64,000 nucleotides of DNA from CAYUET01 sp964443875 (GTDB lineage: Bacteria; Auribacterota; JAFGBW01), in assembly GCA_964443875.1 (NCBI GenBank), contig CAYUET010000009.1, positions 41,394-105,393 on the forward strand, given 5' to 3'. Positions 45,303-53,771 of this stretch are shown piece after piece. The position numbers and the translations under genes are program-made. The notes below the pieces were generated by a model. The model searched no databases and was not told where the DNA came from. It saw only the letters and a program-made list of their open reading frames with translations. Positions within the stretch are counted from its first letter, which is position 1, and every line of letters begins with the position of its first letter.

Positions 45303-45726
45303 CCGCTTTTCAACAAAATCTGTATCAGCACTCCCGGGGTATTGGAGTATGATCACAACCCCTTATTCTCGTTTGTATTAACTTAACCCGCATATTGCAT
45401 GAAAAATCAGAAAAAAATCCATTCGAACCCTGATAAATCAATCCTTCCAGACCCACTCTGGACTTCAGTCTTTGGGTACAAATTGTACCCAATCATGTAC
45501 TCAGACAAAAAACAACATTTTATCTGCGCAAGCCTGTTTTGACTGGGTCAAACAAGCATTGCATCCCGAATATTTGTCGCTTACGCGCAAAATTCGGGTT
45601 AAGAATATCTTTCCAGTAAAAACTGGAAAAATGGATAGAATCAATATCAATCTTGTTTTCTTGCAATATAGGGGTTAAGTCCGCTCCTGATTATTCCGAT
45701 AAAAGATTAAACATGGGAGATAATTT
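45303..45726. other. Intergenic region with a palindrome and repeat copy B
   Basis: This 424-base gap holds a perfect 17-base palindrome GGGTACAAATTGTACCC at 45474-45490 and repeat copy B at 45561-45603. A 68-codon plus frame at 45472 runs across both and is judged non-coding. Confidence 0.5.
45561..45603 (-). repeat. Dispersed intergenic repeat, copy B
   Basis: The reverse complement of this segment matches 142-184 at 37 of 43 positions by eye. It includes the shared core CGAATTT-N5-GTAAGCG. It lies just before the small ORF and the accessory methyltransferase/glycosyltransferase genes. Confidence 0.55.
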
Positions 45727-45897
45727 ATGGATATTTTTTCTGTCTCATCCTCTTCTTCGGTTCTGGATATATACAGTAAAGCTGTCAACACAGAGGTCGA
45801 AAACGCTGAAAAGCTGGCTAAAATTCAGATTGAACAGCAAATGAAAGCTGAAAAAATGGCAATGGCTGAAGAAGCGCTGATGGATTTTTACGCGTAA
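45727..45897 (+). CDS. Small hypothetical protein (56 residues)
   Basis: An ATG with GGGAGA seven bases upstream opens a 56-residue frame. A serine-rich start (MDIFSVSSSSSVLDIYSKAV) leads into an amphipathic helix rich in Glu, Lys, Met and Ala. The start is reminiscent of small YjfB-type motility-associated proteins, but the similarity is slight. Soluble, no signal peptide. Good initiation signals make it likely real; function unknown. Confidence 0.6.
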   Translation: MDIFSVSSSSSVLDIYSKAVNTEVENAEKLAKIQIEQQMKAEKMAMAEEALMDFYA

Positions 45898-46055
45898 GAC
45901 CTGTTTTTTATAGATAAAGCATTTATTCTTGTTTTAATTCTAAGCTTTTTTTCTATAACCGGTTATTTATTTCTGATAATAACCTTTGAAAAAAAGTATT
46001 CTTCTGGACTTATCGTTTTTTTCCGTTATCTTAACCTTAAGTGAGAAAAGATATT

Positions 46056-46676
46056 ATGAGTAATGCTTATTACTTTGATTATTTAAAAAAAACAGATCGG
46101 TTTCCTCAATCTTTGTATCATCGGGCAAAACATGAAATGGTCAAGGAATGTTTCTCAAAACATCCCCCTGGTTCATCTGTTCTTGATGCAGGTTGCGGGA
46201 TGGGACATATTACGCGTCCCTATAGCAAGGACTACCAGATTTTTGGAATTGATGAACAGGAATGTGCGATTCAATTCTGCAATAAAACAGGGCAGGGAAC
46301 TTTTATTCAGGCAAGTTTATACAATATCCCCTTATCGGATAATTTTTTTGATCTCATTCTGCTTCTTGATGCAATTGAGCATTTCACCCATCCGCTGGAT
46401 GTATTAAAAGAGCTCGCAAGAGTACTTAAACCTCAGGGCACGATTCTCATTTGCACAATGAACTATTCTAATCCTCTCTGGTTTATTCTGCAGCACACCT
46501 GGCATCGCTTCTTTGGAGGCACCTGTAAACCCTATCTGAAGGAAGTGCATCCCACTCCCTATACGGAAAAACTTTTTCATGAACACTGCAATCAATATTT
46601 CAATGCAGGGTCCTTTATAAAACGCATTATGGGAATGGAATTGTTTTATATTGGAGGAAAAAGACTTGATCCATGA
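46056..46676 (+). CDS. Class I SAM-dependent methyltransferase
   Basis: 206 residues from ATG 46056; GTG 46041 is a weaker in-frame start. SAM-binding motif I is SVLDAGCGMGHITR, then FFDLILLLDAIEHFTHP (motif IV region) and ELARVLKPQGTILICTMNY. The substrate is unknown; membership of a cluster with a second methyltransferase and a membrane glycosyltransferase suggests a glycan or lipid. It overlaps the next gene by four bases. Confidence 0.82.
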   Translation: MSNAYYFDYLKKTDRFPQSLYHRAKHEMVKECFSKHPPGSSVLDAGCGMGHITRPYSKDYQIFGIDEQECAIQFCNKTGQGTFIQASLYNIPLSDNFFDLILLLDAIEHFTHPLDVLKELARVLKPQGTILICTMNYSNPLWFILQHTWHRFFGGTCKPYLKEVHPTPYTEKLFHEHCNQYFNAGSFIKRIMGMELFYIGGKRLDP

Positions 46677-47578
46677 TCTGCACTCATAAAAATTTCACTC
46701 CAGATCCTCTCTCTGAGGACCTTCCCCTTTTAAAATGCAATGATTGTGGTATTATTTTTTCTAAAAAACTGTTCTCCCCTTTTGATCCTGAAATTCTTTA
46801 CGAGTCTTTTTATAAAAATGAAATTGCCGGAAGATTTAACCCTTTAGTTGAAATGATCGTTAAAATTTTCCGTTTTTTCAGGGCTTTTAAAATTTTCACC
46901 ATCAATTTTCATGCCTCAAAGATTCTGGATATCGGAAGCGGACGGGGATTCATGCTTTATTTTTTAAAAAAAATCTATGGATATAAACGAACGGTTGGAA
47001 CACAATTATCCAAACCTGCTGTCATTTATTCCCGCGAAAAACTGGGCCTTGAAATTTACGATAAGGATCTGCTGGATTTAAAATTCCAGGAAGGCAGTTT
47101 TGACATGGTCACGCTTTGGCATGTACTGGAGCATTTAAAAGAACCTGAAAAATATATTGAAAAAATACATCCTCTTCTTGTTTCTGGAGGAAATCTTGTC
47201 ATTGAGGTTCCGAACTACCTGTCCTGGACAAGACGCTTCACCGGAAAATTCTGGCTGGGGCTGGATCTTGAACATCATCTTTTCTTCTTTACCCCTGAAA
47301 CATTGTCTGAATTACTTAAACAAAAAGGCTTCACCCTTAAGATGATTCATACGTTTTCTCTGGAATACTCCACATTTATTTCAACTCAAAGTGTTGTCAG
47401 TGCCCTCACAAACACAGATCAGCTTTTTTTTCAGTACCTTCAATCCGGAAAGGGGCACCATCTCTTCGTGCATATTTTTCTTTTTATTCTTCTTTTTCCC
47501 ATAATGTTTATCATCAATCTGATCCTGTATCCCTCAAAATTCGGAGAAGTCCTTCTTGTTATTGCAGAAAAAAAATGA
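46673..47578 (+). CDS. Class I SAM methyltransferase with N-terminal cysteine motif and C-terminal membrane helix
   Basis: 301 residues. A CNDCG pair near residue 22 hints at a small metal ribbon. The methyltransferase core has SKILDIGSGRGFMLYFL and GSFDMVTLWHVLEHLKEPE (Methyltransf_23 type), followed by GGNLVIEVPNY. A hydrophobic helix (about 262-285) near the C-terminus suggests membrane attachment. Methyltransferases of this type often act in surface polysaccharide synthesis. Confidence 0.82.
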   Translation: MICTHKNFTPDPLSEDLPLLKCNDCGIIFSKKLFSPFDPEILYESFYKNEIAGRFNPLVEMIVKIFRFFRAFKIFTINFHASKILDIGSGRGFMLYFLKKIYGYKRTVGTQLSKPAVIYSREKLGLEIYDKDLLDLKFQEGSFDMVTLWHVLEHLKEPEKYIEKIHPLLVSGGNLVIEVPNYLSWTRRFTGKFWLGLDLEHHLFFFTPETLSELLKQKGFTLKMIHTFSLEYSTFISTQSVVSALTNTDQLFFQYLQSGKGHHLFVHIFLFILLFPIMFIINLILYPSKFGEVLLVIAEKK

Positions 47579-49250
47579 AACCGGAAACGTGCGCACTTCC
47601 ATACGCATGAAAATGTATTACGGTTTGATCATCTGCCTTGTCTCCATTTTTATTTTCAGTGTTTTTAAAAATATTTCCTATCCACTGCTCTGGAATGATG
47701 AAGCGGAAACCGCCATGTATGCCAAACGAATCCTCGAATTCGGCTATCCTAAGGTCCATGACGAAAAAAATACAGTCTGTCTTTTGGGGCCTTTCGATTT
47801 TGGGGCAAGACCCGAATGGGATGCTTATGTAAGCTCTGTTTGGGGGCAGTATTATTTTGCCGCTCTGGGGGAATTTTTCGCTCAGTACACGGAAGATCTT
47901 TATACCAAAACCGCTATTCTGAGACTCCCCTTTGCCTGTGCCGGACTTGCCGGAATACTCATTCTCATGTATACAGGCATGAGCTTATTCAGGGGAGATA
48001 AAAACCGGGCTTTGATTTTTGGAATTGTTTTTCTGATACTGGAAATCTCTTCTGTTTCTCTTGTCCTTCATTTAAGAGAGGTTCGGTATTATTCCTTATC
48101 GATTTTATGGACCGCAATGATCATGGGACTCTATCTGAATTTCCGTTTAAATGACAAAATTAAACCTTCGCATTATTTCAGCCTGATGATAAGTCTCCTT
48201 TTTCTTCTGTTCAACTCTTTTCCTCCGGCTTGTTTCTCTTGTCTGATAAGCATGGGAATAATTTTCATTTATGATCTCATCTCAAATAAGAAAATCATAA
48301 AAGCGATTATTCCTTTTTCACCCTGTCCAGCATCCCTGATCTTCATTATTCCTCTCCTGCAGTTTCATAAAACATTTCAAATTTCCGAAAGCTTAGCTGT
48401 ACAATTTCATGTCACAGCAGAGCAGAGAATAAAATCACTTCAAGAAATAATTACATTCCTCTCCAATCATGAACTCTTTGGAGTTATCCTTGTCTCAAAA
48501 ATAATTCTCTTATTTGTGTATCTTACCTCCAGAAAAACCCTTTTGACTTTTCCACCCCTAAGGATCTGGATCCGCATTTCGACGTTTATTTTTTTATTTG
48601 TCTGTATTCACATTTTTCTGGTTTTAAAAATGCCTTTTGATTTCACCTATGTCAGGTATTATATTGTCTGTCAGCCCTTCTTGTCTCTGATGTTACTATT
48701 CGATCTGTTTTCTATTGGAAAAATCTTCTCTCTGGAGGAACATCCGTTTATATTTCTCAAAATAAAATACCTCGCTGCACTTCTTTTAATCCCGACCTTG
48801 AGTTTAAGTCTGCCCCAAAAAATACAAGCTTTTAAAAACCATTTTTATGAACTTTCCCATCAATACAAAGGGGTTCTCGATTACGCAATCCCCTTTATTC
48901 AATCTCTTTCTAAAAATCCGGAGTCTCTTGTTATTGCAACCAACTATGAAGAATGCTCTTACATGTACTATCTGAAAAGTAAAGTGATCATAGGTTGTAA
49001 TAACATCAATCTAAAAGAGGATCTCAAAGAAACTCCGGATATCATTATTCCCAGAAAACAATGGAAAGGGAATTTCCCGGAAATTATTGAACACTTTCTG
49101 AAAAAATCGAATTATTCCGCGTATTATTTTCCCGTATATGACTTGCCTGTGAATAACTATCCCCAGCTGGGCTATTCCCTCGAACATCAGTTCAAAACAA
49201 AACTTACAGAAAATGAGAAAGAAATGTTTATCCTGCTTGTTAAGCAGTAA
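47556..49250 (+). CDS. Multi-spanning membrane glycosyltransferase (GT39/GT83-like)
   Basis: 564 residues. After a first helix, the acidic loop NDEAETAMYAKRILEFGYP matches the catalytic first external loop of ArnT/PMT-type enzymes that use polyprenyl-linked sugars. Some ten hydrophobic segments follow, then a roughly 120-residue C-terminal external domain. It probably transfers a sugar to lipid or protein outside the inner membrane. The start may be TTG 47556 (overlapping the previous gene) or ATG 47607. Confidence 0.75.
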   Translation: MLLQKKNETGNVRTSIRMKMYYGLIICLVSIFIFSVFKNISYPLLWNDEAETAMYAKRILEFGYPKVHDEKNTVCLLGPFDFGARPEWDAYVSSVWGQYYFAALGEFFAQYTEDLYTKTAILRLPFACAGLAGILILMYTGMSLFRGDKNRALIFGIVFLILEISSVSLVLHLREVRYYSLSILWTAMIMGLYLNFRLNDKIKPSHYFSLMISLLFLLFNSFPPACFSCLISMGIIFIYDLISNKKIIKAIIPFSPCPASLIFIIPLLQFHKTFQISESLAVQFHVTAEQRIKSLQEIITFLSNHELFGVILVSKIILLFVYLTSRKTLLTFPPLRIWIRISTFIFLFVCIHIFLVLKMPFDFTYVRYYIVCQPFLSLMLLFDLFSIGKIFSLEEHPFIFLKIKYLAALLLIPTLSLSLPQKIQAFKNHFYELSHQYKGVLDYAIPFIQSLSKNPESLVIATNYEECSYMYYLKSKVIIGCNNINLKEDLKETPDIIIPRKQWKGNFPEIIEHFLKKSNYSAYYFPVYDLPVNNYPQLGYSLEHQFKTKLTENEKEMFILLVKQ

Positions 49251-50409
49251 CTCTATTTTCAAAACGATTTAAAAATTCTTCCCAGCAGGCCTGTTCAAAT
49301 TTCCATAATATTTTCAGGGCTTCATTATAATCATTTACGGAAGCGGTAAAAACACCGTGACCATAAACCAGCACAGCCGGACTCTGTTTCATAGAACGGG
49401 GCACAGTCTCGCTGATTCCGAACTCCCCCCTTCCCACTTCCCCTGACACAACAGGAAATCCGCAAACCTTTCTCTTTTCAGGGCAACGCTTATAACAATG
49501 CCTCCGGCCCGGGCAATTCTCATTTTCGCAGTCCATGGAGAGCACAACGGAAAAAACAGGGTGTCCGTGAAGAATGCAGGTGTTAGGAGTTTCTGTCAGA
49601 ATCCGGCGATGGACTGAAAATTCACTGGAAGCGGTTAAAGCCATACAGTTTCTTCCGTCCAGAGGAACCTGGACCACATTTCCTTTCAGTTCATCCAGCG
49701 CTGCGGAGGTTTCACTGATAAATACAGAATCCTTGAAACGCAGGGAAATATTTCCGAAATTAGAGTCCACAAGCCCCAGGGATACAAGGGCGGAACCTGC
49801 TTCGTCGATTGCTTCAAGTGCTTCTGTTTCTGTCCTGAAGGGACCTTCACAAAGTCTGGGGATGGATTTTAAAAAAAATTTTTCTTTGTCTTCCTTGATC
49901 TTAAAAAAAATCTCCCTCTGCCGGGAATCCACTTTCCTTTTCCCGGCATCCCGGAGTAAAAGACAACAGAACGCGGTAAACGATGAAAAACAGACCGAGC
50001 TGAAATTAACAAAAGTCTGCTCAGGACTCAATGATCCATGTGTAACAATTCCCTGATCCGGAATAAAAACGATTTTTCTTTTTTTTAATAAGGGAACCAG
50101 AGCCTCCGGGGAAAAGGATCTTGCCACAGGAATGTCATGAAAAAAAGTTCGGGTTTCCGTGTCCTCAGGCTGAATATTTTCGGGAAACCTTGCTGTGAGG
50201 CTGTTTAAAATCGAAAAATAGGGCTCGGCCGGTTTTGCCATCAAAAGGGAATTGATATTCAAAAGCGACGCGGTCTTCTCAAGCACCTCTTCAAAGGCAT
50301 TTCTCTGATTCCAGATAAAGGTTTCGTTGAAAACAGCCCAGTATAAATCCCGGGGCTGGGCAAGACCCTGTCGAACAATTTTATTCTCAAATTTCCTGAA
50401 AAAATCCAA
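49240..50409 (-). CDS. Class II aldolase/adducin-family protein with extra N-terminal half
   Basis: 389 residues. The C-terminal half (about 190-389) is a class II aldolase fold: DSNFGNISLR, metal ligands HGHP and the third His in VYGHGVF. A cysteine-rich insert (ENCPGRRHCYKRCPEKRKVC) lies between them, followed by FPVVSGEVGRGEFGIS. The N-terminal half ends FIPDQGIVTHGSLSPEQTF, resembling the end of a second, degenerate aldolase-like domain. The substrate is unknown; the family contains sugar-phosphate aldolases, epimerases and decarboxylases. It lies 12 bases downstream of nadB. Confidence 0.75.
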   Translation of the reverse strand: MDFFRKFENKIVRQGLAQPRDLYWAVFNETFIWNQRNAFEEVLEKTASLLNINSLLMAKPAEPYFSILNSLTARFPENIQPEDTETRTFFHDIPVARSFSPEALVPLLKKRKIVFIPDQGIVTHGSLSPEQTFVNFSSVCFSSFTAFCCLLLRDAGKRKVDSRQREIFFKIKEDKEKFFLKSIPRLCEGPFRTETEALEAIDEAGSALVSLGLVDSNFGNISLRFKDSVFISETSAALDELKGNVVQVPLDGRNCMALTASSEFSVHRRILTETPNTCILHGHPVFSVVLSMDCENENCPGRRHCYKRCPEKRKVCGFPVVSGEVGRGEFGISETVPRSMKQSPAVLVYGHGVFTASVNDYNEALKILWKFEQACWEEFLNRFENRVTA

Positions 50410-50421
50410 GGAATCAGCCTT

Positions 50422-52008
50422 TTACTGTTTTACGTAATAGTGGCACCCCAGACTTTGGGGATTTCTCATGGCTTCATGCAGAATCAGGAGTGCCGTTTCA
50501 ATTCCGTTTCGAAGACCGATTAATTCTTCTGACAATTCGGCTTTTTTATAAAAATTCTCAATTTCAAAACGGAGGTTGGTAAGAATCATGTTTGCCCGGT
50601 CAAGCCTTCTCGGTGAACGGACAGGGCCGACATAATTCCAGAGTGTATTCCTCAAGGTCTGCCAATCCTGGTAAATAAGCGCCATATCTTCATGCTGGTG
50701 CTGGTACTGCCAGGAAAAGAATTCGGGGGGGGTAAACGGAGTCTTAATCCCCCGGATAATATCCTCGGCGGCCAGGGTACCCCAGACCACACACTCAAGA
50801 AGAGAGGTACTTGCCAGGCGGTTGGCCCCGTGAAGCCCTGTACAGGAAACCTCCCCTACAGCCCTTAAACGGGAAAGGCTTGTTCTTGCACGAAGATCAC
50901 TGAAGACTCCGCCGCAGGTATAATGAGCTACGGGAACTACAGGAACCGGTCCTCCTTCAAGATCATAGCCGTATTCACGGCAGACCTTGCTGATCTGGGG
51001 AAATCGTTTTTTGATCCACGGAGATTTTTTATGGCTGATATCCAGATAGACAAAATGAGTTTTATGCTTTTCCATCTGATCATAAATGGCCCTGACCACA
51101 ACATCCCGGGGGGCAAGATCACCCTGGGGATGATAACCCGACATGAAACGTTCTCCCTGGTGATTCAGCAAAACAGCCCCTTCCCCCCTTAAGGCTTCGG
51201 AAAGAAGAAAACGCTGTTTGGTCGGATGATAAAGTCCTGTGGGATGAAACTGGATATAATGCATATTCAGAGTTCTGACACCTGCCCTGTGGGCCATGGC
51301 GATTCCATCTCCCCGGTTCTCCTCTGAATTGGTACTGTGGAGATAAAGCCCGCCCACTCCACCGGTGGCCAGAACCGTTTCATTGGCCACTATCGTATGA
51401 ACTTTCTTGGTTGCACCGTCGAAAACATAAGCTCCGAAGCATTCCTGCCGTTTATAAATATCCTGGGGGTTGACGGAGGAATGTCCTGTGGTCAGAAGGT
51501 CAATGGCCGTAACCCCGGAATAAAGATGAATGTGCGGATTTTTTAAAACGGCATTCATCATGCCTTCATGAATGGCGCTCCCTGTCATATCCGAGGCATG
51601 AATAATCCTCGATACAGAATGCGCCCCTTCTGCCGTTAAATCCAGATTTCCTGAGGGGTTGCGATTAAAAGGAATGCAAAGTTTATCCAAAAGAATTTTC
51701 TCAACATATTTCGGGCCCAAGACACTTAAGGTCCGGATTGCCGGAAGAAATCCTCTCTCACAGCCTGCCTTCCAGGTGTCCTGAGTCAGCATGGACGGAG
51801 AGTCTTTTTCTCCCTTGTAGATAATCCCTCCCTGGGCTCTTCCCGTACTGCAGTCCTGAGCAGAGGTTTTGGTCGAAACAATCGTCACATCCAGTCCTGC
51901 ATCTGCGGCCACCAGCGCTGTCACACAGCCTCCAAGCCCGGCGCCGATGACAAGAACCTGAGTCTTCAAAGTCTCTTCTTTTGATTCCGCTGAAAAATGA
52001 TCTCTCAT
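50422..52008 (-). CDS. nadB: L-aspartate oxidase
   Basis: 528 residues of the succinate dehydrogenase/fumarate reductase flavoprotein group. FAD binding VLVIGAGLGGCVTALVAADA is at the N-terminus; TGRAQGGI, HPTGLY and VVPVAHYTCGGV follow, as in NadB. It oxidises aspartate to iminoaspartate for quinolinate and NAD synthesis. nadA and nadC are not in the window. AAGGAT precedes the ATG. Confidence 0.9.
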   Translation of the reverse strand: MRDHFSAESKEETLKTQVLVIGAGLGGCVTALVAADAGLDVTIVSTKTSAQDCSTGRAQGGIIYKGEKDSPSMLTQDTWKAGCERGFLPAIRTLSVLGPKYVEKILLDKLCIPFNRNPSGNLDLTAEGAHSVSRIIHASDMTGSAIHEGMMNAVLKNPHIHLYSGVTAIDLLTTGHSSVNPQDIYKRQECFGAYVFDGATKKVHTIVANETVLATGGVGGLYLHSTNSEENRGDGIAMAHRAGVRTLNMHYIQFHPTGLYHPTKQRFLLSEALRGEGAVLLNHQGERFMSGYHPQGDLAPRDVVVRAIYDQMEKHKTHFVYLDISHKKSPWIKKRFPQISKVCREYGYDLEGGPVPVVPVAHYTCGGVFSDLRARTSLSRLRAVGEVSCTGLHGANRLASTSLLECVVWGTLAAEDIIRGIKTPFTPPEFFSWQYQHQHEDMALIYQDWQTLRNTLWNYVGPVRSPRRLDRANMILTNLRFEIENFYKKAELSEELIGLRNGIETALLILHEAMRNPQSLGCHYYVKQ

Positions 52009-52198
52009 AGGTTCATATCCTTAAATAAAATCACTGATGATGCCACGTTCTTTCCTCAACCCGATCCTAATCTGATAAGCAGAAGATAAGAAGAGGATCC
52101 TTCCGCAACATGACGGGAATCCTCACAGGAGATATTTATGATTCAAATATTTCTTAAAGGCAAAGATATTCTGTTATTTTTTTGAATGCAAAAACATT

Positions 52199-52582
52199 TT
52201 ATTTTCCACGCCACCTGGCAAGCCGTGCAAAAGCTTCACGGCTTATCGAACCCACAAGCTCAAAATCAATGGGCTTGGTCAGATAATCATCAAAACCCGC
52301 CTCACGGCATTCGGATATTTCAAACAAGGCCCGTGTGCCTGTTACTGCCGTAATCCAGGCCAGCTGGTTATGAAGCCTCACTCTCCGGCACAGTTCAATC
52401 CCGTTCATACCGGGCATCTGAAGATCAAAAAACATGACCTGAATCGAATCTTTGGCAAGGACATCCAGGGCCTCTGAAGCGGAATAAAGACACAGGGGCT
52501 TATAGCCTTCAGCCTCGAGTATTTTTGCAATCAGATCTGCGCTGTTTTTTTCATCATCCACAATAAGAATTTTCTTATCCAT
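52199..52582 (-). CDS. Single-domain response regulator (paralogue 1)
   Basis: A 127-residue receiver with DDE pocket, phospho-Asp in FFDLQMPGMNG, TG in AVTGTRAL and Lys in LTKPIDF. It shares DLQMPGM, LCR, NQ, ISECREAGFDDY and KP-DF with the receiver at 56881-57264, so the two are paralogues flanking a kinase pair. AAGGAG before the ATG. It lies 22 bases behind the REC-kinase. Confidence 0.88.
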   Translation of the reverse strand: MDKKILIVDDEKNSADLIAKILEAEGYKPLCLYSASEALDVLAKDSIQVMFFDLQMPGMNGIELCRRVRLHNQLAWITAVTGTRALFEISECREAGFDDYLTKPIDFELVGSISREAFARLARWRGK

Positions 52583-52604
52583 TTCTTTCTCCTTCCCACA
52601 TCCC

Positions 52605-53771
52605 TTAAACCGTTTCTGACGGCGGATTTTTTTTCATATTCAATATAAAAGCGGCTCCCTTCCCCGGCTCACTGAGGCAGGAAATCTCCCCCTTCATGCC
52701 TTCTATGGCCAGCCGGCAAAAATAGAGACCAAGCCCGAATCCATATTTCTTCCCCTGTTTCCGTCCCTCGGCCTGAAAAAATTTGGTAAAAAGCTTGCCC
52801 ATGAATTCAGGGGAAATTCCGCTTCCGGTATCCTCTACACGGATCACCACTTTATCCTCGTGCTGATTAATCGATACTTTAATCAGATTTTCCGCCGAAG
52901 TAAATTTATAGGCATTCATTAAAAGATTCTGAATAACCCGGTTTAAAAGGTCTATGTCGGCCAGAATCCACACCTCTTCACAATTGGCTTCAAATTCAAA
53001 TTTGCGGCTGTTGCTTTTATGAATAATAAAACACTCAAAAATTTCTCGTACGGATTTTACACAGGGAACGGAGGTAAGATCAAAAGTCATTCCCCCTTCT
53101 TCAATTTTGTAAGAATCCAGAATTCCACGGATCAGCGATTCCATATCATAGACTGCTTCCAGGATCCTCTGGTTGCTGTCCATGAAATCTTCTTTGTTCA
53201 GAACAGATTTCCTGGACTGAATCTGCAGATATTGACTGAACCCTTTGATAGAGGTAAGAGGGCTGTTTAAATCATGCACCAGCATACTTGTCAGATCATT
53301 GCGTAAATCATCAATTTTCTTCAGTGCTTCGCAGCTCCTCCCAAGTTGTTCTATGATCCTTCTCTGGCTGTCCCTGTATTGTTTTTTTTCAAGTGAACTC
53401 CGGATTCGCGCCATGAGAAGTGTTGAATGAAAAGGCTTGATCAGATAATCATCCGCACCCAGAAGAACGCAATGGGCAATATTGTCCAGATCGTCCATTG
53501 CCGAAATAACAATCACCGGAATTTCTCGGATTTTTCCGCTTGTTTTCAAAGCCTCCAGAACCTCTATGCCGGACATAACCGGCATCATGATATCCAGAAG
53601 CATCAGATCAAAAGAATCGTGATCTAAAATTTCCAGAGCTTCTTTGCCGTTATGCGCTGAAAAAGGTTCATAACCCAGGGAGATGACAAGATCAGTCAGA
53701 ACATTTAAATTGGTTGCATGGTCATCGACAATCAGAATTTTTTCCTTGTAGGCCTTCCCAGGGACGCTCAT
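52605..53771 (-). CDS. Response regulator-histidine kinase hybrid (REC-HisKA-HATPase)
   Basis: 388 residues, soluble. A receiver (about 10-130; LLLDIMMPVMSG) precedes the H-box MLVHDLNSPLTSIKGF and a complete ATPase domain with NLLMNAYKF, DTGSGIS and GFGLGL. The order REC-first means that phosphorylation of the receiver could control the kinase. Its ATG overlaps the stop of the six-PAS kinase (ATGA), implying equimolar synthesis with that protein. Confidence 0.9.
   Translation of the reverse strand: MSVPGKAYKEKILIVDDHATNLNVLTDLVISLGYEPFSAHNGKEALEILDHDSFDLMLLDIMMPVMSGIEVLEALKTSGKIREIPVIVISAMDDLDNIAHCVLLGADDYLIKPFHSTLLMARIRSSLEKKQYRDSQRRIIEQLGRSCEALKKIDDLRNDLTSMLVHDLNSPLTSIKGFSQYLQIQSRKSVLNKEDFMDSNQRILEAVYDMESLIRGILDSYKIEEGGMTFDLTSVPCVKSVREIFECFIIHKSNSRKFEFEANCEEVWILADIDLLNRVIQNLLMNAYKFTSAENLIKVSINQHEDKVVIRVEDTGSGISPEFMGKLFTKFFQAEGRKQGKKYGFGLGLYFCRLAIEGMKGEISCLSEPGKGAAFILNMKKNPPSETV

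Noticed and set aside
45472..45678. 68-codon plus-strand open frame in the 45.3-45.7 kb gap
   Set aside because: It runs through the palindrome and repeat copy B, lacks initiation signals and has an unnatural composition.
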